The translations under genes and the position numbers were made by a program. A stretch of DNA of 64,000 nt, taken from positions 1 through 64,000 of the forward strand of contig VFJY01000043.1 of the NCBI GenBank assembly GCA_009885825.1, in the 5' to 3' direction. This DNA comes from Rhodobiaceae bacterium. Its GTDB lineage: Bacteria > Pseudomonadota > Alphaproteobacteria > Rhizobiales > Aestuariivirgaceae. Of this stretch, positions 18,128-30,461 are shown one piece after another. Within the stretch, counting starts at the first letter, position 1; each line of letters starts with the position of its first letter. The notes under the pieces were generated by a model. The model was not told where the DNA came from and ran no database searches. It saw only the letters and a list, made by a program, of their open reading frames with translations.

Positions 18128-20176
18128 TCAAGAGAGCCTGGTAACCTCGCGACGATAGGGCATTTCGAGGAAGTCTTTTGGCGGCGCGCCGAAGTCTTCT
18201 GCAAACTTGCGGCCAGAATGCACAGCGGCTGCAATCGTTCCCGGGCTATAGCAATCGCCAATTCGCGTGGTCGATGAGGTTTTAATGGCAAATGAATGAA
18301 ATAATTCGTCTTTCGGGTACCGTGAAGTGACCAGAACAAGTGAACTGGATCCGCGTTTTTGGATGTTGCCGGTGAACACGCAACTCAAATCGACGTGATC
18401 GGCGCTTATTTCTTGAACGGCGGTGTTGGCGACAATTTCGACGCCAAGCTTCAACAGGCTGGTTTGAATGGCGCTTTGTTCAAGGGAGGCTTTGGTGAAG
18501 GACGAGACGAGATAGGATGGGGTGACGAGGGTTACATCGCAATCTTCCTTGCGCAACAGTTCGGCGATGACACCGCCCATGTAGTAATGATCATCATCGA
18601 AGATCACGATGGATTTATTTTTGGGACGGCGGCCATCCATGATGTCGTCGGGCGTCAGGACATCGGCCGCTGGGTCGATCTGAATTGGTCTGGAGTGATG
18701 GCGGGCGATCCCGTCGCGGCGCCAGCTTGAGCCCGTTGCGATGACGACATGATCAGCCTCGAATTCGGCGATCGTGCCTTCGGTCATCTGGCTTTCGAGA
18801 TAGAGGCTGACATTTGGCAGTTTGTTGATTTGCAACATGCGCCAGTCACGCACCCGGCCCCAGGCCGCAAGGCCCGGCAATTTGCATTCGCGGGCAACAC
18901 GCCCACCGGCTTCGCTGGCCGCTTCAGCCACCGTTACCTCGTATCCCCGCTGGCCCAGGGCACGCGCGGCTTCAAGGCCGGATGGACCCGCACCCACTAC
19001 GAGTATTTTCCTTGCGCCCTCGGCTTGGCGGATTTTTTCAGGATGCCAGCCGCGCCGCCACTCCTCGCCCATGCTGGGGTTTTGGGTGCAGCGGATGGGC
19101 GACATGGTATAATCGCCTGTGACGCAGACATTGCAGCCGATGCATTCGCGGATGTCATCAAGGCGGCCTTCCTCGATTTTTTTCGGCAGGAAGGGATCGG
19201 CGATTGAGGGCCGGGCCGCACCGATCATATCCATGATGCCCTGCTTGATCACCCGCACCATGGTGTCTGGTGACGTGTAACGCCCGACACCGACAACGGG
19301 TTTGGTGGTCAGCTTCTTGACACCCTTGATGTAGGGTTCCTGAAAGCCCTCTTCGGAAAAGCGCGATGTCTGGGAATCCTTGGCCCAACTGGAGAGCGAG
19401 AGATCCCAGAGGTCAGGCATTTCCGCCATCATGGCGATCGCATCCTCCACCTCTGCTGGCTCCAGGCCATCAGCGCCGAGAAATTCATTCATGGCGATGC
19501 GGACGGGAACGGCGCAGCGGTCGCCCACGGCCTCCTTGGTTTCCTCAATCACCTCACGCAGAAGGCGCGCACGGTTTTCAAGGGAACCACCGTACTCGTC
19601 GGCGCGAAAATTGGTGGCGCGCGAGAGAAAATGCTGGAAGATGCCAAGGCCGTGTCCAGCATAGACATAGACCAGATCATAACCGGCTGCGCGGGAGCGC
19701 AGGGCTGCCGCCGTGTGGGCGCGGCGCAGGTTCCTGATGTCCTGCTTGTCCATGGCGCGGGCTTGAACAGGATCATTGAAATAACTGGCCGCCGGCATGG
19801 CGCTGGGGGCGAAAGGAATTTCGCGCGACCAGAGATTGACCGCCGTGTAGCCCGAATGACAAAGTTCAATGCCGGCAAGGGAATTATGTTCGTGGATTTT
19901 TTCGGTGATGCGCCGGTGCATCGGAATGTCATCATCGCTCCACAGGCGGAGTTCCACGTAGGGAGTCACATCCGCAGTGGGGTGGATTTCTGTCATTTCC
20001 GTGCAGACGACGGCCCAGCCGCCCTCGGCCTTCATGCCGCGCATGGCAGCCAGAGCTGACGGATCGCGCCAACCCATGCCGTTGCAGTGAGGCACCTGAT
20101 AGAAGCGATTGCGCGCGGTGACGGGGCCGATGCGAACGGGTTCAAACAGGATATCGTAGCGCGGGTCGCGGCTCAC
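18128..20176 (-). CDS. Trimethylamine-dehydrogenase-family flavoprotein with altered substrate pocket
   Basis: 682 residues in trimethylamine dehydrogenase (TMADH) order: FMN TIM barrel (1-340), 4Fe-4S segment (Cys345, 348, 351 and 363) and NAD/FAD-like domain (GAGPSG at 395-400). The Cys that links FMN covalently in TMADH is kept (Cys31 in QVPHC), as are Tyr172, His175, Trp264 and Asp267. Of the three aromatic residues that hold trimethylammonium, only Trp264 remains: Tyr60 is Met61 and Trp355 is Asp355 here. I therefore expect oxidative N-demethylation of a different amine, perhaps dimethylamine or a zwitterionic N-methyl compound, releasing formaldehyde. Residue roles are from knowledge of TMADH and the substrate change is inference. 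Confidence 0.88.
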   Translation of the reverse strand: MSRDPRYDILFEPVRIGPVTARNRFYQVPHCNGMGWRDPSALAAMRGMKAEGGWAVVCTEMTEIHPTADVTPYVELRLWSDDDIPMHRRITEKIHEHNSLAGIELCHSGYTAVNLWSREIPFAPSAMPAASYFNDPVQARAMDKQDIRNLRRAHTAAALRSRAAGYDLVYVYAGHGLGIFQHFLSRATNFRADEYGGSLENRARLLREVIEETKEAVGDRCAVPVRIAMNEFLGADGLEPAEVEDAIAMMAEMPDLWDLSLSSWAKDSQTSRFSEEGFQEPYIKGVKKLTTKPVVGVGRYTSPDTMVRVIKQGIMDMIGAARPSIADPFLPKKIEEGRLDDIRECIGCNVCVTGDYTMSPIRCTQNPSMGEEWRRGWHPEKIRQAEGARKILVVGAGPSGLEAARALGQRGYEVTVAEAASEAGGRVARECKLPGLAAWGRVRDWRMLQINKLPNVSLYLESQMTEGTIAEFEADHVVIATGSSWRRDGIARHHSRPIQIDPAADVLTPDDIMDGRRPKNKSIVIFDDDHYYMGGVIAELLRKEDCDVTLVTPSYLVSSFTKASLEQSAIQTSLLKLGVEIVANTAVQEISADHVDLSCVFTGNIQKRGSSSLVLVTSRYPKDELFHSFAIKTSSTTRIGDCYSPGTIAAAVHSGRKFAEDFGAPPKDFLEMPYRREVTRLS

Positions 20177-20195
20177 CGGCGTCCAAGCATGGCGC

Positions 20196-20762
20196 TCAGG
20201 CAGCTGCTTCGGGCCGGGCTTCTTCCATCAAAGACACATCCGCGATCTCGCTTGAGGGCTTGCGGATTATGATGATGCGCTGCTTAGTCCCGGCGGAGAT
20301 TTCTGGATGGGTGGCGGCGAGCAGCTCCTCGGTTGACATATAGCTGTTTTCAACGCTCGTTTCACCCGCCAACGGCGCCGGCGGAACGCGCTGGATTTTC
20401 AGTTTCGCGCCTTTGGATTCAGTTGCAGTTTTGGTTTCGTTTTTTGGAGTTGTTCCCACAACCTGAAATGCGGGGGGCGCGATGCTTGGCTCGACGAAGA
20501 GCTCTTCATCCTGCTTGAAAAACTTGAGCTGCTGCGGGCTCAATAGCTTGGCCTTTTCAACTGGCGGCAGGAATGGATTTAATCCACTGCTCTTTAGTGA
20601 ATTTTCCAATTTTCGAATGGTCTCCAGAATAGCGAGGGTCTCTATCGACCGTTGGCGTTTGGCGAATTCCTCGAGAAACCAGCGTCCTTGAGCCGTTTGC
20701 GAAACCGCGGCCTTCAAACTCTCGAAATTGTCTTCGTGAAACGCTTCAACGTGCACAGACAT
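20196..20762 (-). CDS. Conserved hypothetical protein with GRWFLEEFAKRQR motif
   Basis: About 188 residues from the ATG at 20762, which has GGAG 10 bases upstream; a GTG further up at 20795 is less likely. The N-terminal part (to about residue 60) is helical and includes GRWFLEEFAKRQR, a segment I associate with uncharacterised alphaproteobacterial proteins. The rest is low-complexity, Pro/Ala/Glu-rich and likely disordered. No signal peptide or membrane segment is seen. It is just upstream of the TMADH-like gene on the same strand (19 bp), but nothing suggests a metabolic link. Confidence 0.7.
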   Translation of the reverse strand: MSVHVEAFHEDNFESLKAAVSQTAQGRWFLEEFAKRQRSIETLAILETIRKLENSLKSSGLNPFLPPVEKAKLLSPQQLKFFKQDEELFVEPSIAPPAFQVVGTTPKNETKTATESKGAKLKIQRVPPAPLAGETSVENSYMSTEELLAATHPEISAGTKQRIIIIRKPSSEIADVSLMEEARPEAAA

Positions 20763-20858
20763 TACGCAAACTCCAAACTGACCCGCAATACGCACGAATC
20801 CTAACGGACTATCATGGAAACTAGTGAAATTTTGGTTTAGAAGCGGGCGTTCAGGATC

Positions 20859-22043
20859 ATGCCCGCAAGAATTTTCAGCCTCCGATTTTCAATTTTTTAT
20901 GCGTTCATGGCAATTGGCGCAGGCATTCAGTTGCCGTTTTTGCCGCTCTGGCTCCATGCCCGAGGGTTAACAATTGGTGAAATCGCACTCGTTGTCGCGG
21001 GCATGACGGCGATGAGAGTATTGGCGATTCCGTTGGCAGGGTTTGTTTCTGACAGATACCGCAACAGACGGAGCGTTATCATCCTTTGCGGATTCGCCGC
21101 GTTTGCAGCGTTTCTGATGCTGGCCTTTGCGGCAAGCTTCTGGTTAATTCTTTCTTTCAGCCTGCTCGCCTCCTTTTACTGGGCTCCGGTTTTTCCCCTG
21201 GCAGAGGGTTTCAGCGTTGACGGCAGCGCTGCCCACCGGATTCACTATGGGCGAATACGGTTGTGGGCGTCACTGAGTTTTTTGACCGGCAGCCTTGGGG
21301 GTGGACTCCTGCTGCAGTTACTTCCTATTAACTCTGTGGTCTTTCTTGTGGCGAGCGCCCAGGGAATTTCGGCGCTTGCGGGCCTGTTGCTGCCCACTGA
21401 TCCCGAGATTGATGCGCGCGTGTTGGGAACCTGCAGCCCAGTGAACCTTGCCCATATCGCCCGGTTTTTGATGGCGGGCTCATTTGTTCTGTTCGTCACT
21501 GCAGTGGGCCTGGGGCAGGCAAGCCACGGGATGCTTTATTCCTTCGGGCCTGTCCATTGGCATGAATTGGGCTTTGACAAGCTCACAATCGGCAGTTTCT
21601 GGGCGGTTTCAATTGCGGCCGAAGTTTTGCTCTTTGCGTTTTCACAAAACCTGGTCAATCGCATTGGCCCCATAAATCTGATCATTGCCGGCATTTCGGG
21701 CGGTGCGTTCCGCTGGCTGGTGATGGCGAATGATTTCGGTCCGGTCATCACATTCGCCACACAGGCACTGCATGCGGTGTCGTTTGCAATGCTGCACCTT
21801 GGGGCCATGCATTATATCCGGTTGAATGTTCCTTATGGCCTGCGAAATTCAGCGCAGGGGCTTTACGCGGAGATGTCTGGCGGCATAGCCATGTCGGCAG
21901 TCATGGGATTGACAGGCCTGCTGTTTGAACACTTGCATGGAACCACATACTTGGCGATGGCCGGAATTTCACTGGTGGCACTGGGCCTTGGTCTCGCCCT
22001 GAAGCGGCTCAGCCCCACAAGTCAGGCGTTGGCGGATACATAA
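20859..22043 (+). CDS. MFS transporter, phenylpropionate-permease-like (MFS_1-like group)
   Basis: 394 residues, almost wholly hydrophobic, with about 12 predicted membrane segments. The loop between segments 2 and 3 carries a basic GFVSDRYRNRR stretch typical of the major facilitator superfamily. The N-terminal pattern (RFSIFYAFMAIGAGIQLPFLPLWL) matches the group of E. coli HcaT and related nucleoside/phenylpropionate permeases. The cargo is unknown. Its 3' end overlaps the converging dipeptide epimerase gene by 35 bp. Confidence 0.85.
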   Translation: MPARIFSLRFSIFYAFMAIGAGIQLPFLPLWLHARGLTIGEIALVVAGMTAMRVLAIPLAGFVSDRYRNRRSVIILCGFAAFAAFLMLAFAASFWLILSFSLLASFYWAPVFPLAEGFSVDGSAAHRIHYGRIRLWASLSFLTGSLGGGLLLQLLPINSVVFLVASAQGISALAGLLLPTDPEIDARVLGTCSPVNLAHIARFLMAGSFVLFVTAVGLGQASHGMLYSFGPVHWHELGFDKLTIGSFWAVSIAAEVLLFAFSQNLVNRIGPINLIIAGISGGAFRWLVMANDFGPVITFATQALHAVSFAMLHLGAMHYIRLNVPYGLRNSAQGLYAEMSGGIAMSAVMGLTGLLFEHLHGTTYLAMAGISLVALGLGLALKRLSPTSQALADT

Positions 22044-22989
22044 GGCTGTTGTCGTATCTAATGCCGGGGTTGCGGTCCCGCGCCAGCAGCAGGGGGCCAT
22101 CGAGATCAATGACGTGGGCGAATTGCGCCACCAGCATGGCGGGCGCCATGGCGAGCGATGTGGCCAGCATGCAGCCAACCATGATTTTCATGTTCAGTTC
22201 ATTTGCAGCCTTTGCCAGCGCCAAGGCCTCTGTCAGCCCGCCGGTCTTGTCCAGCTTGATATTGATGGCCGCATATTTCCTCACAAGTCCAGGGAGGCCG
22301 GCCTTGTCATGGGCTGACTCATCGGCGCAGATTGTCACGCCATGTTTCAGGCTCCTCAATGTTTCGTCATCATTTGCGGGGAGGGGCTGTTCAACAAGTT
22401 CGACGCCGACCTCTGCGCATGCCGCGAGAAGCTCCGGCAGCTGTTTGGGCGTCCAACCCTCGTTGGCGTCGACGATGAGGCGGCATTTGGGAGCGGCATC
22501 GCGGATGAGCCTTAGGCGCTTCACATCATCTTCGCGCCCAAGCTTCAGTTTCAGCAGTGGAAGATGAGCGGCATTGGCGGCGGCTTCCGCCATTGCTTCT
22601 GGCGTATCCAGGCTCAATGTAAAAGCTGTAACCAGTGGATGGGGTTGTTTCAGCAGGGCAAGCTGCCAGGCCGGCTTGCCAGTTCGCTTTGCTTCCAAGT
22701 CCCACAAGGCGCAATCCAGCGCATTGCGCGCGGCGCGGGGAACGACGAGGCTGGCGATATCACGGCGGTCAATGCCTGCCTCAATTCCGGCTCTCGCAGC
22801 CTCAAGGGATGCAACCACGCCTTCCACAGTTTCATTGTAGCGCGGGTAGGGAACGCATTCACCGCGGCCCGTGTGTTCACCTTGCCGCAGAGTTACGACT
22901 ACGACTTCAGCCGTTGTCTTGCTGCCGCGCGAGATGGTAAAATTTCCGGCGATGGGCCAGGACTCATGGGCGACCGCCAGATTTATCAT
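22009..22989 (-). CDS. Dipeptide epimerase (L-Ala-D/L-Glu epimerase type, enolase superfamily)
   Basis: 326 residues with the enolase-superfamily capping domain and (beta/alpha)7 barrel. The catalytic Lys pair region is seen as LKLKLG and, on the other side, NIKLDKTGG; metal ligands are in VDANEGW, VEQPL and ADES. Enzymes of this set (YcjG/AEE) epimerise the murein dipeptide L-Ala-D-Glu for recycling. It lies 8 bp downstream of the large polar coiled-coil gene on the same strand, so it may be cotranscribed with a gene for polar wall growth. Specificity within the dipeptide epimerases is variable. Confidence 0.87.
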   Translation of the reverse strand: MINLAVAHESWPIAGNFTISRGSKTTAEVVVVTLRQGEHTGRGECVPYPRYNETVEGVVASLEAARAGIEAGIDRRDIASLVVPRAARNALDCALWDLEAKRTGKPAWQLALLKQPHPLVTAFTLSLDTPEAMAEAAANAAHLPLLKLKLGREDDVKRLRLIRDAAPKCRLIVDANEGWTPKQLPELLAACAEVGVELVEQPLPANDDETLRSLKHGVTICADESAHDKAGLPGLVRKYAAINIKLDKTGGLTEALALAKAANELNMKIMVGCMLATSLAMAPAMLVAQFAHVIDLDGPLLLARDRNPGIRYDNSLMYPPTPDLWG

Positions 22990-22997
22990 GGTTTGCG

Positions 22998-25900
22998 TTA
23001 GGTGGGTGAAATACGTCCGCTGGCTTCTGCCAACATCACGTAGATCTTGCCCGACTCGGACTCCAGGCAGGCCTCAACCAACTGGTTCCCCTTGGGCGCA
23101 TCGGAGACCGTATCAAGCAGGCGTTCGAACAGGCGGACATAGGAATCGACGCGCGCGCGCACGGCGCGGTCATCTTCATAGTTCGAGCCAATGGCCTTTT
23201 CCAGCTTCTTGCCGCGGCCTTCGAACAAATGCCGCGTATAGACATCCTTTTCATTCTTGTTGTAGCGCTTTTCCAGATTGTCGGGCAGCCCGTCCTCGAT
23301 CACCTCCACAATATCCCTGGCGACTGTGTTGAGCTTTTGAGTCAGGTTTTCTATCTCCCGCTGAATGCCCTTGCTGTCGGCCGCAGGCACTGGAGCCGGT
23401 GCCTTGATCTCAAGGCGCTCGATGGCTTTTTTCAGGGCGCTTGACGTTCCGGTTACGGGTGCTTGGAACGTGGCGCCCTCAGATTTTCCCGCGCTGGGTT
23501 CCCTTGCGCTTCGCTGGGACGTGAAGCCCGGGCCGGAAAAATCGGTGACCCCGGTTTGCCGCTTCACCACATCGGCCAGCGAGTTGAGCGCTGCAATCTG
23601 ATCGGCCACAACACGGCGCATGGCGTCGGCATTGGTCTTGGTTTCCTCCGGCAAATCGAAGATCGCGCGCTTGAGATCAGAGCGGGCGCTGTCAATATCC
23701 TTGACCACCTGCTGAGCGGTCATGCGCATGTCCTGGGCGGTCTGCTGGAAGTCGCTTGCGGTAGATGACAACATCTCGTTCATCGACGCCATGGCGCGTT
23801 CATGCTGCTCGCGCAGCACGCGCGAGGCCTGCGTGATCTGGCCACCGGAACTTGCCTCAAGTTTACGAACTTCCTGCTCCAAATTGACGATTGCCATGGT
23901 GGTTTGCTCGGCGATAATCCGACTGATGTCTTTCGAGCGGGCCTCTGCCGCCGCCAGGGATTCCTCAATGAGGCTCATATAGCTCGTCATGACCACATCG
24001 ACATCCTGCGCGCGCTTTGCGGCATCGTCGATCAGGTTGTCGAGAGCGCTCTTGCGGCTAATGAGAACGCGCTCCATTTCGTTGTTGAACTTGTCGATGG
24101 ATTTTTCCACCAGATCGGACACATCCTCCAGACGCTCCGAAATTTTGCCGCCAGTGGTTTCGAGCTTGCCCGTGAGCTGCATTGAAATGCTCTCAAGGCG
24201 ATCGTCCAGCGAGGTTGCCGCAGTTGAAAGCTGGTCAGACAAATAGATGTTGGCCGTTTCAACATGCTTCGAGAATTTGCGATGAGCCTCACCCAGATTG
24301 CTGTTGGATGCGGTGGCAGCGGTGTCGAGTTCCTTGACAGCCTTGTCAATGCGATCAACAAGAAACCCGGTTTCCTGCTCGAAGCGACCGCTGATTTGCA
24401 GGGTCGTATTGCCCAGTCCCTCCGCAAATGCCTCGCTGGCTTTGCCAAGGTCAACCATCATCTGGCTGCCGGCGCTATCGAGGAGTTCGGCAAACTTGGC
24501 GCTGGTTCCCTGCAATCTTCCCGAAATCTCGCTGATTTTTGATCCCAGTTTGATTTCGGTTGTTTCCAGGAGATCGCCAAGCTGGCCTGATGATGTATCA
24601 ATCTGCTTTGTGAGACTGGTTGTGACTGAGACCACCTTGTCCGTGATTGAATCCGAAGTGTCGACCAGTCTTGCCGTAATCTCGGTTGAGGAGTGCTGCA
24701 GCAACGAATACAGATCTTCGCGGGCCGTGTTGACCTTCTTGACGAAATCACCGGAAATGCTGATGAGCTTGTCGGTGACAACGCCGCCTGAACCTTCGAT
24801 GTTCTGGGCAAGGGCAATGCCCGAATCCTGCATCTGGCGGCCGACGATGTCGGAGGTTTCTTTCAAGTGGGACGAAATTGTGCCGCTGGTCGTCACCAGC
24901 AGGTCATTGATGTTGGCGCTGGTCATTTGCAATTGCTCGACAACCTGCGAACCGACGTTTGCCATGCGGGCGTAAACGCCTGTCGTTGCCTCGCCAAGCT
25001 TGGCGCTGATCAAGTCAGTCTTTTGAGCGATCTCTCCGAACAGACGGTTGGTGGTTTCCTCAACCTTGCCCGCCAGGCCCGAGCCAGACGCCGTCAATTG
25101 GGTAAGCATTTGATTGGCAGATTGGTCCATCCCAGTCAGGAACTGCAGGCTGGTTGACGACATGCGATCAGTCAATTCGGCGTTGGCGCGCTCAACCTTG
25201 TCCAAATAGTCCTTGGCAACATCTTGCAGCCCATCGGTTACATGACCGCGGCTTTGTTCAATCATTTGAGCGGCGTCAACGCCTGACCGCTCTATCAGAG
25301 ATGCGACCTCTGCGGATGTTGCTTTCAAGTGATAGGTGATATTGCCGCTGGAATTCTGCACGACATCGGCCATTTCGGCGGCAACCTGCTTGATCTGATC
25401 GACAGACGTGGCTGACACGCGGTCTATCGTGCGGCCGAGCTCCAGATTCACGCCGGTGAGATGTTCAACGCTTTGCTTGAGCAGCTGCACGACATTGGAC
25501 TCCATGCCTTGCACATTCTTGCCAAAGTTCGTGGTTTCTGAATTGAGGTGACCGGCGGCGGATGACAAGGTTTGAATCTGGTCCTGCAAGTGGCGGGAGA
25601 ATGTTTGCAATTCACCCACAAGCATTCCGGACATGCGCTCCATCTGCGCGGTTTGGCCGCCAATTTCATCGCCAGCGATCGCGGCGCGAGAAGACACTTC
25701 ATCGATGGTACGGGTCAGTTCTACGGTTGACGTTTTCAGGCCCTGTTCAAGCCGCGACAGAATTGACTCGGCATTGTTGATCACACCATCGAGGTTTTGT
25801 GTATTGCTTTCGAGGCGGAGCAGGAGGGGGGTGGATTCATTGCCGACAACCAATCCCGCCTGATGCAGAGCGGATCTTTGGTTTTCAAGGCCGGTCACGA

Positions 25901-26486
25901 GGCTCCGAATGCGCTCTTCATTGCCCCCGAAGGCACGCTCAATGGCGGAAATTTCCTTGTGCACAATTTCTTCCAGAACTGTTGCGCGCTGGACGGCGTG
26001 TTCAACACCACCCACCAGAAGATCAACCTCGGCACGCACGGTTTGGGCAATAGACGTCAGGCCCTCGGTTGCAATGTCCTGCGGCTTTATCAGCCGCATG
26101 GCCGATTGCATCAGGACTTCCGAAACCAGGCGCAGTTGTTGGGCGCGCCAGAGCAGAGCGGCTATGGCGAATACGAAACCTATGGGAAGCACCAGCTGGG
26201 CCAATATCCGGATCATTTCGGCTGGCGGTTGGCTTGCGAATGCTCCGGCATAGTTCATTGACCACCCAAATACCCAGATGGCCGTTAATAGAATTGCAAC
26301 GGCATAGACGCTGTATGATGGCTTGCGATGCAGTTTTGCCAATAACCGGGATGAAACGGGATCATTCTCGTTGGCGGGGCGACTGCGGACGGATGCCACC
26401 TCCTGGGGCGTGGCTGACCTCACATCCGGTTGCCGATCAACTGGCCGCTTGTCCCTGCGACGCGTATCCACTGTTCCATTTGCCAT
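22998..26486 (-). CDS. GPR/TipN-like polar coiled-coil membrane protein
   Basis: About 1162 residues from the ATG at 26486 (GTG at 26498 is an alternative). A charged N-terminus is followed by two membrane segments (about 58-75 and 93-113), then some 850 residues of Ala/Gln/Ser-rich heptad coiled coil with recurring units of the form I-x-x-x-L-x-x-T-S. A conserved C-terminal domain contains IVEVIEDGLPDNLEKRYN. This matches the Agrobacterium growth pole ring protein (GPR) and its Caulobacter relative TipN, often misannotated as kinesin or apolipoprotein. In Agrobacterium GPR organises polar growth. At about half the length of Agrobacterium GPR it is a short version. The role here is inferred by analogy. 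Confidence 0.8.
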   Translation of the reverse strand: MANGTVDTRRRDKRPVDRQPDVRSATPQEVASVRSRPANENDPVSSRLLAKLHRKPSYSVYAVAILLTAIWVFGWSMNYAGAFASQPPAEMIRILAQLVLPIGFVFAIAALLWRAQQLRLVSEVLMQSAMRLIKPQDIATEGLTSIAQTVRAEVDLLVGGVEHAVQRATVLEEIVHKEISAIERAFGGNEERIRSLVTGLENQRSALHQAGLVVGNESTPLLLRLESNTQNLDGVINNAESILSRLEQGLKTSTVELTRTIDEVSSRAAIAGDEIGGQTAQMERMSGMLVGELQTFSRHLQDQIQTLSSAAGHLNSETTNFGKNVQGMESNVVQLLKQSVEHLTGVNLELGRTIDRVSATSVDQIKQVAAEMADVVQNSSGNITYHLKATSAEVASLIERSGVDAAQMIEQSRGHVTDGLQDVAKDYLDKVERANAELTDRMSSTSLQFLTGMDQSANQMLTQLTASGSGLAGKVEETTNRLFGEIAQKTDLISAKLGEATTGVYARMANVGSQVVEQLQMTSANINDLLVTTSGTISSHLKETSDIVGRQMQDSGIALAQNIEGSGGVVTDKLISISGDFVKKVNTAREDLYSLLQHSSTEITARLVDTSDSITDKVVSVTTSLTKQIDTSSGQLGDLLETTEIKLGSKISEISGRLQGTSAKFAELLDSAGSQMMVDLGKASEAFAEGLGNTTLQISGRFEQETGFLVDRIDKAVKELDTAATASNSNLGEAHRKFSKHVETANIYLSDQLSTAATSLDDRLESISMQLTGKLETTGGKISERLEDVSDLVEKSIDKFNNEMERVLISRKSALDNLIDDAAKRAQDVDVVMTSYMSLIEESLAAAEARSKDISRIIAEQTTMAIVNLEQEVRKLEASSGGQITQASRVLREQHERAMASMNEMLSSTASDFQQTAQDMRMTAQQVVKDIDSARSDLKRAIFDLPEETKTNADAMRRVVADQIAALNSLADVVKRQTGVTDFSGPGFTSQRSAREPSAGKSEGATFQAPVTGTSSALKKAIERLEIKAPAPVPAADSKGIQREIENLTQKLNTVARDIVEVIEDGLPDNLEKRYNKNEKDVYTRHLFEGRGKKLEKAIGSNYEDDRAVRARVDSYVRLFERLLDTVSDAPKGNQLVEACLESESGKIYVMLAEASGRISPT

Positions 26487-26594
26487 ACTATTACCCACAT
26501 TCTTTACCGTTGCTCAGCGGCGCCGCAAATCCGGCTGAGAAATCAAGGCTGGCGAATAATCCGCTTTTCTGATGCAGATTGGCCCCATCCACCC

Positions 26595-26609
26595 TTAACC
26601 TTTGTTTAC
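26595..26609. promoter_or_regulatory. Near-consensus CtrA site upstream of the polar protein gene
   Basis: TTAA-N7-TTAC, one base off the CtrA consensus TTAA-N7-TTAA, about 110 bp upstream of the GPR/TipN-like start. It lies in the 279-bp divergent gap to the Hpt gene, which is otherwise AT-rich with no gene. Confidence 0.3.
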
Positions 26610-26765
26610 CATAACTGATCAAGCGCCGGGATTGAACCAGTTCTTTGGCCGCCAACAACTTTAATTAAAGATTTGGTTAAAATCATGGATCAAATTGAAT
26701 CGATTCACAAAATTCCATATTTACCTGAAGGCTTTAACCTTGTTCGGGCAGTTTGATGAGGTTTG

Positions 26766-27170
26766 ATGTCCCAAACCGGGGCAGGGCAGGGCGCATTGGC
26801 ACGACAGCAGAGGGTTTCCGCCAAACAACCGGAGGGCACGGACAGCGTGCTTGATCGGGTGCACTTGTCGCATTACACGATGAACAATGTGGCGCTTGAG
26901 CGGGAAATTATTGCCCTGTTTCGGGGGCAGCTGCCCATATTGGTCGACCGAATTCGGCAGACATGCTCTCAGGGAGAATGGAAGTTCGCAACTCATACGC
27001 TTAAAGGCTCTGCGGCTGCCATTGGAGCTTGCAAATTGAATGATCTCGCTAAAGAGATGGAGGCAGCAGAGGCTTTTTGTGATGAATACATTCGCCGAAA
27101 GCTGCTGCTAGAGCTGGATGAGGCCGCACGGGAATTTGAACTGCTGGTCCAAAGACTTTACTGCCGCTGA
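26766..27170 (+). CDS. Hpt domain histidine phosphotransfer protein
   Basis: 134 residues from the ATG at 26766, with GAGG 4-5 bases upstream. After a short polar tail, residues about 30-130 form an Hpt helical bundle, with the phosphorylatable His77 in the consensus THTLKGSAAAIGA. Such proteins shuttle phosphate between hybrid kinases and response regulators. No partner kinase is adjacent. It is divergent from the GPR/TipN-like gene and followed after 71 bp by ferredoxin. A link to cell-cycle phosphorelay is possible but not shown. Confidence 0.87.
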   Translation: MSQTGAGQGALARQQRVSAKQPEGTDSVLDRVHLSHYTMNNVALEREIIALFRGQLPILVDRIRQTCSQGEWKFATHTLKGSAAAIGACKLNDLAKEMEAAEAFCDEYIRRKLLLELDEAAREFELLVQRLYCR

Positions 27171-27241
27171 GCTTGCCTTTCCATTCGTTATATCCTATGT
27201 AGCGTTCGATAAAACGAACAACACATTCTTGAGCGTGCGAA

Positions 27242-30398
<3,157 letters not shown>

Positions 30399-30461
30399 GG
30401 ACCTCACGCGCAGTTTTTGACATAGTGTTGCATTGCAACAGATTTGGAAAGAGGCAGTTTC

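Noticed and set aside
18128-20176. Calling the gene a true trimethylamine dehydrogenase
   Set aside because: Two of the three cage residues that bind trimethylammonium are replaced (Met61 and Asp355), so only family membership is claimed.
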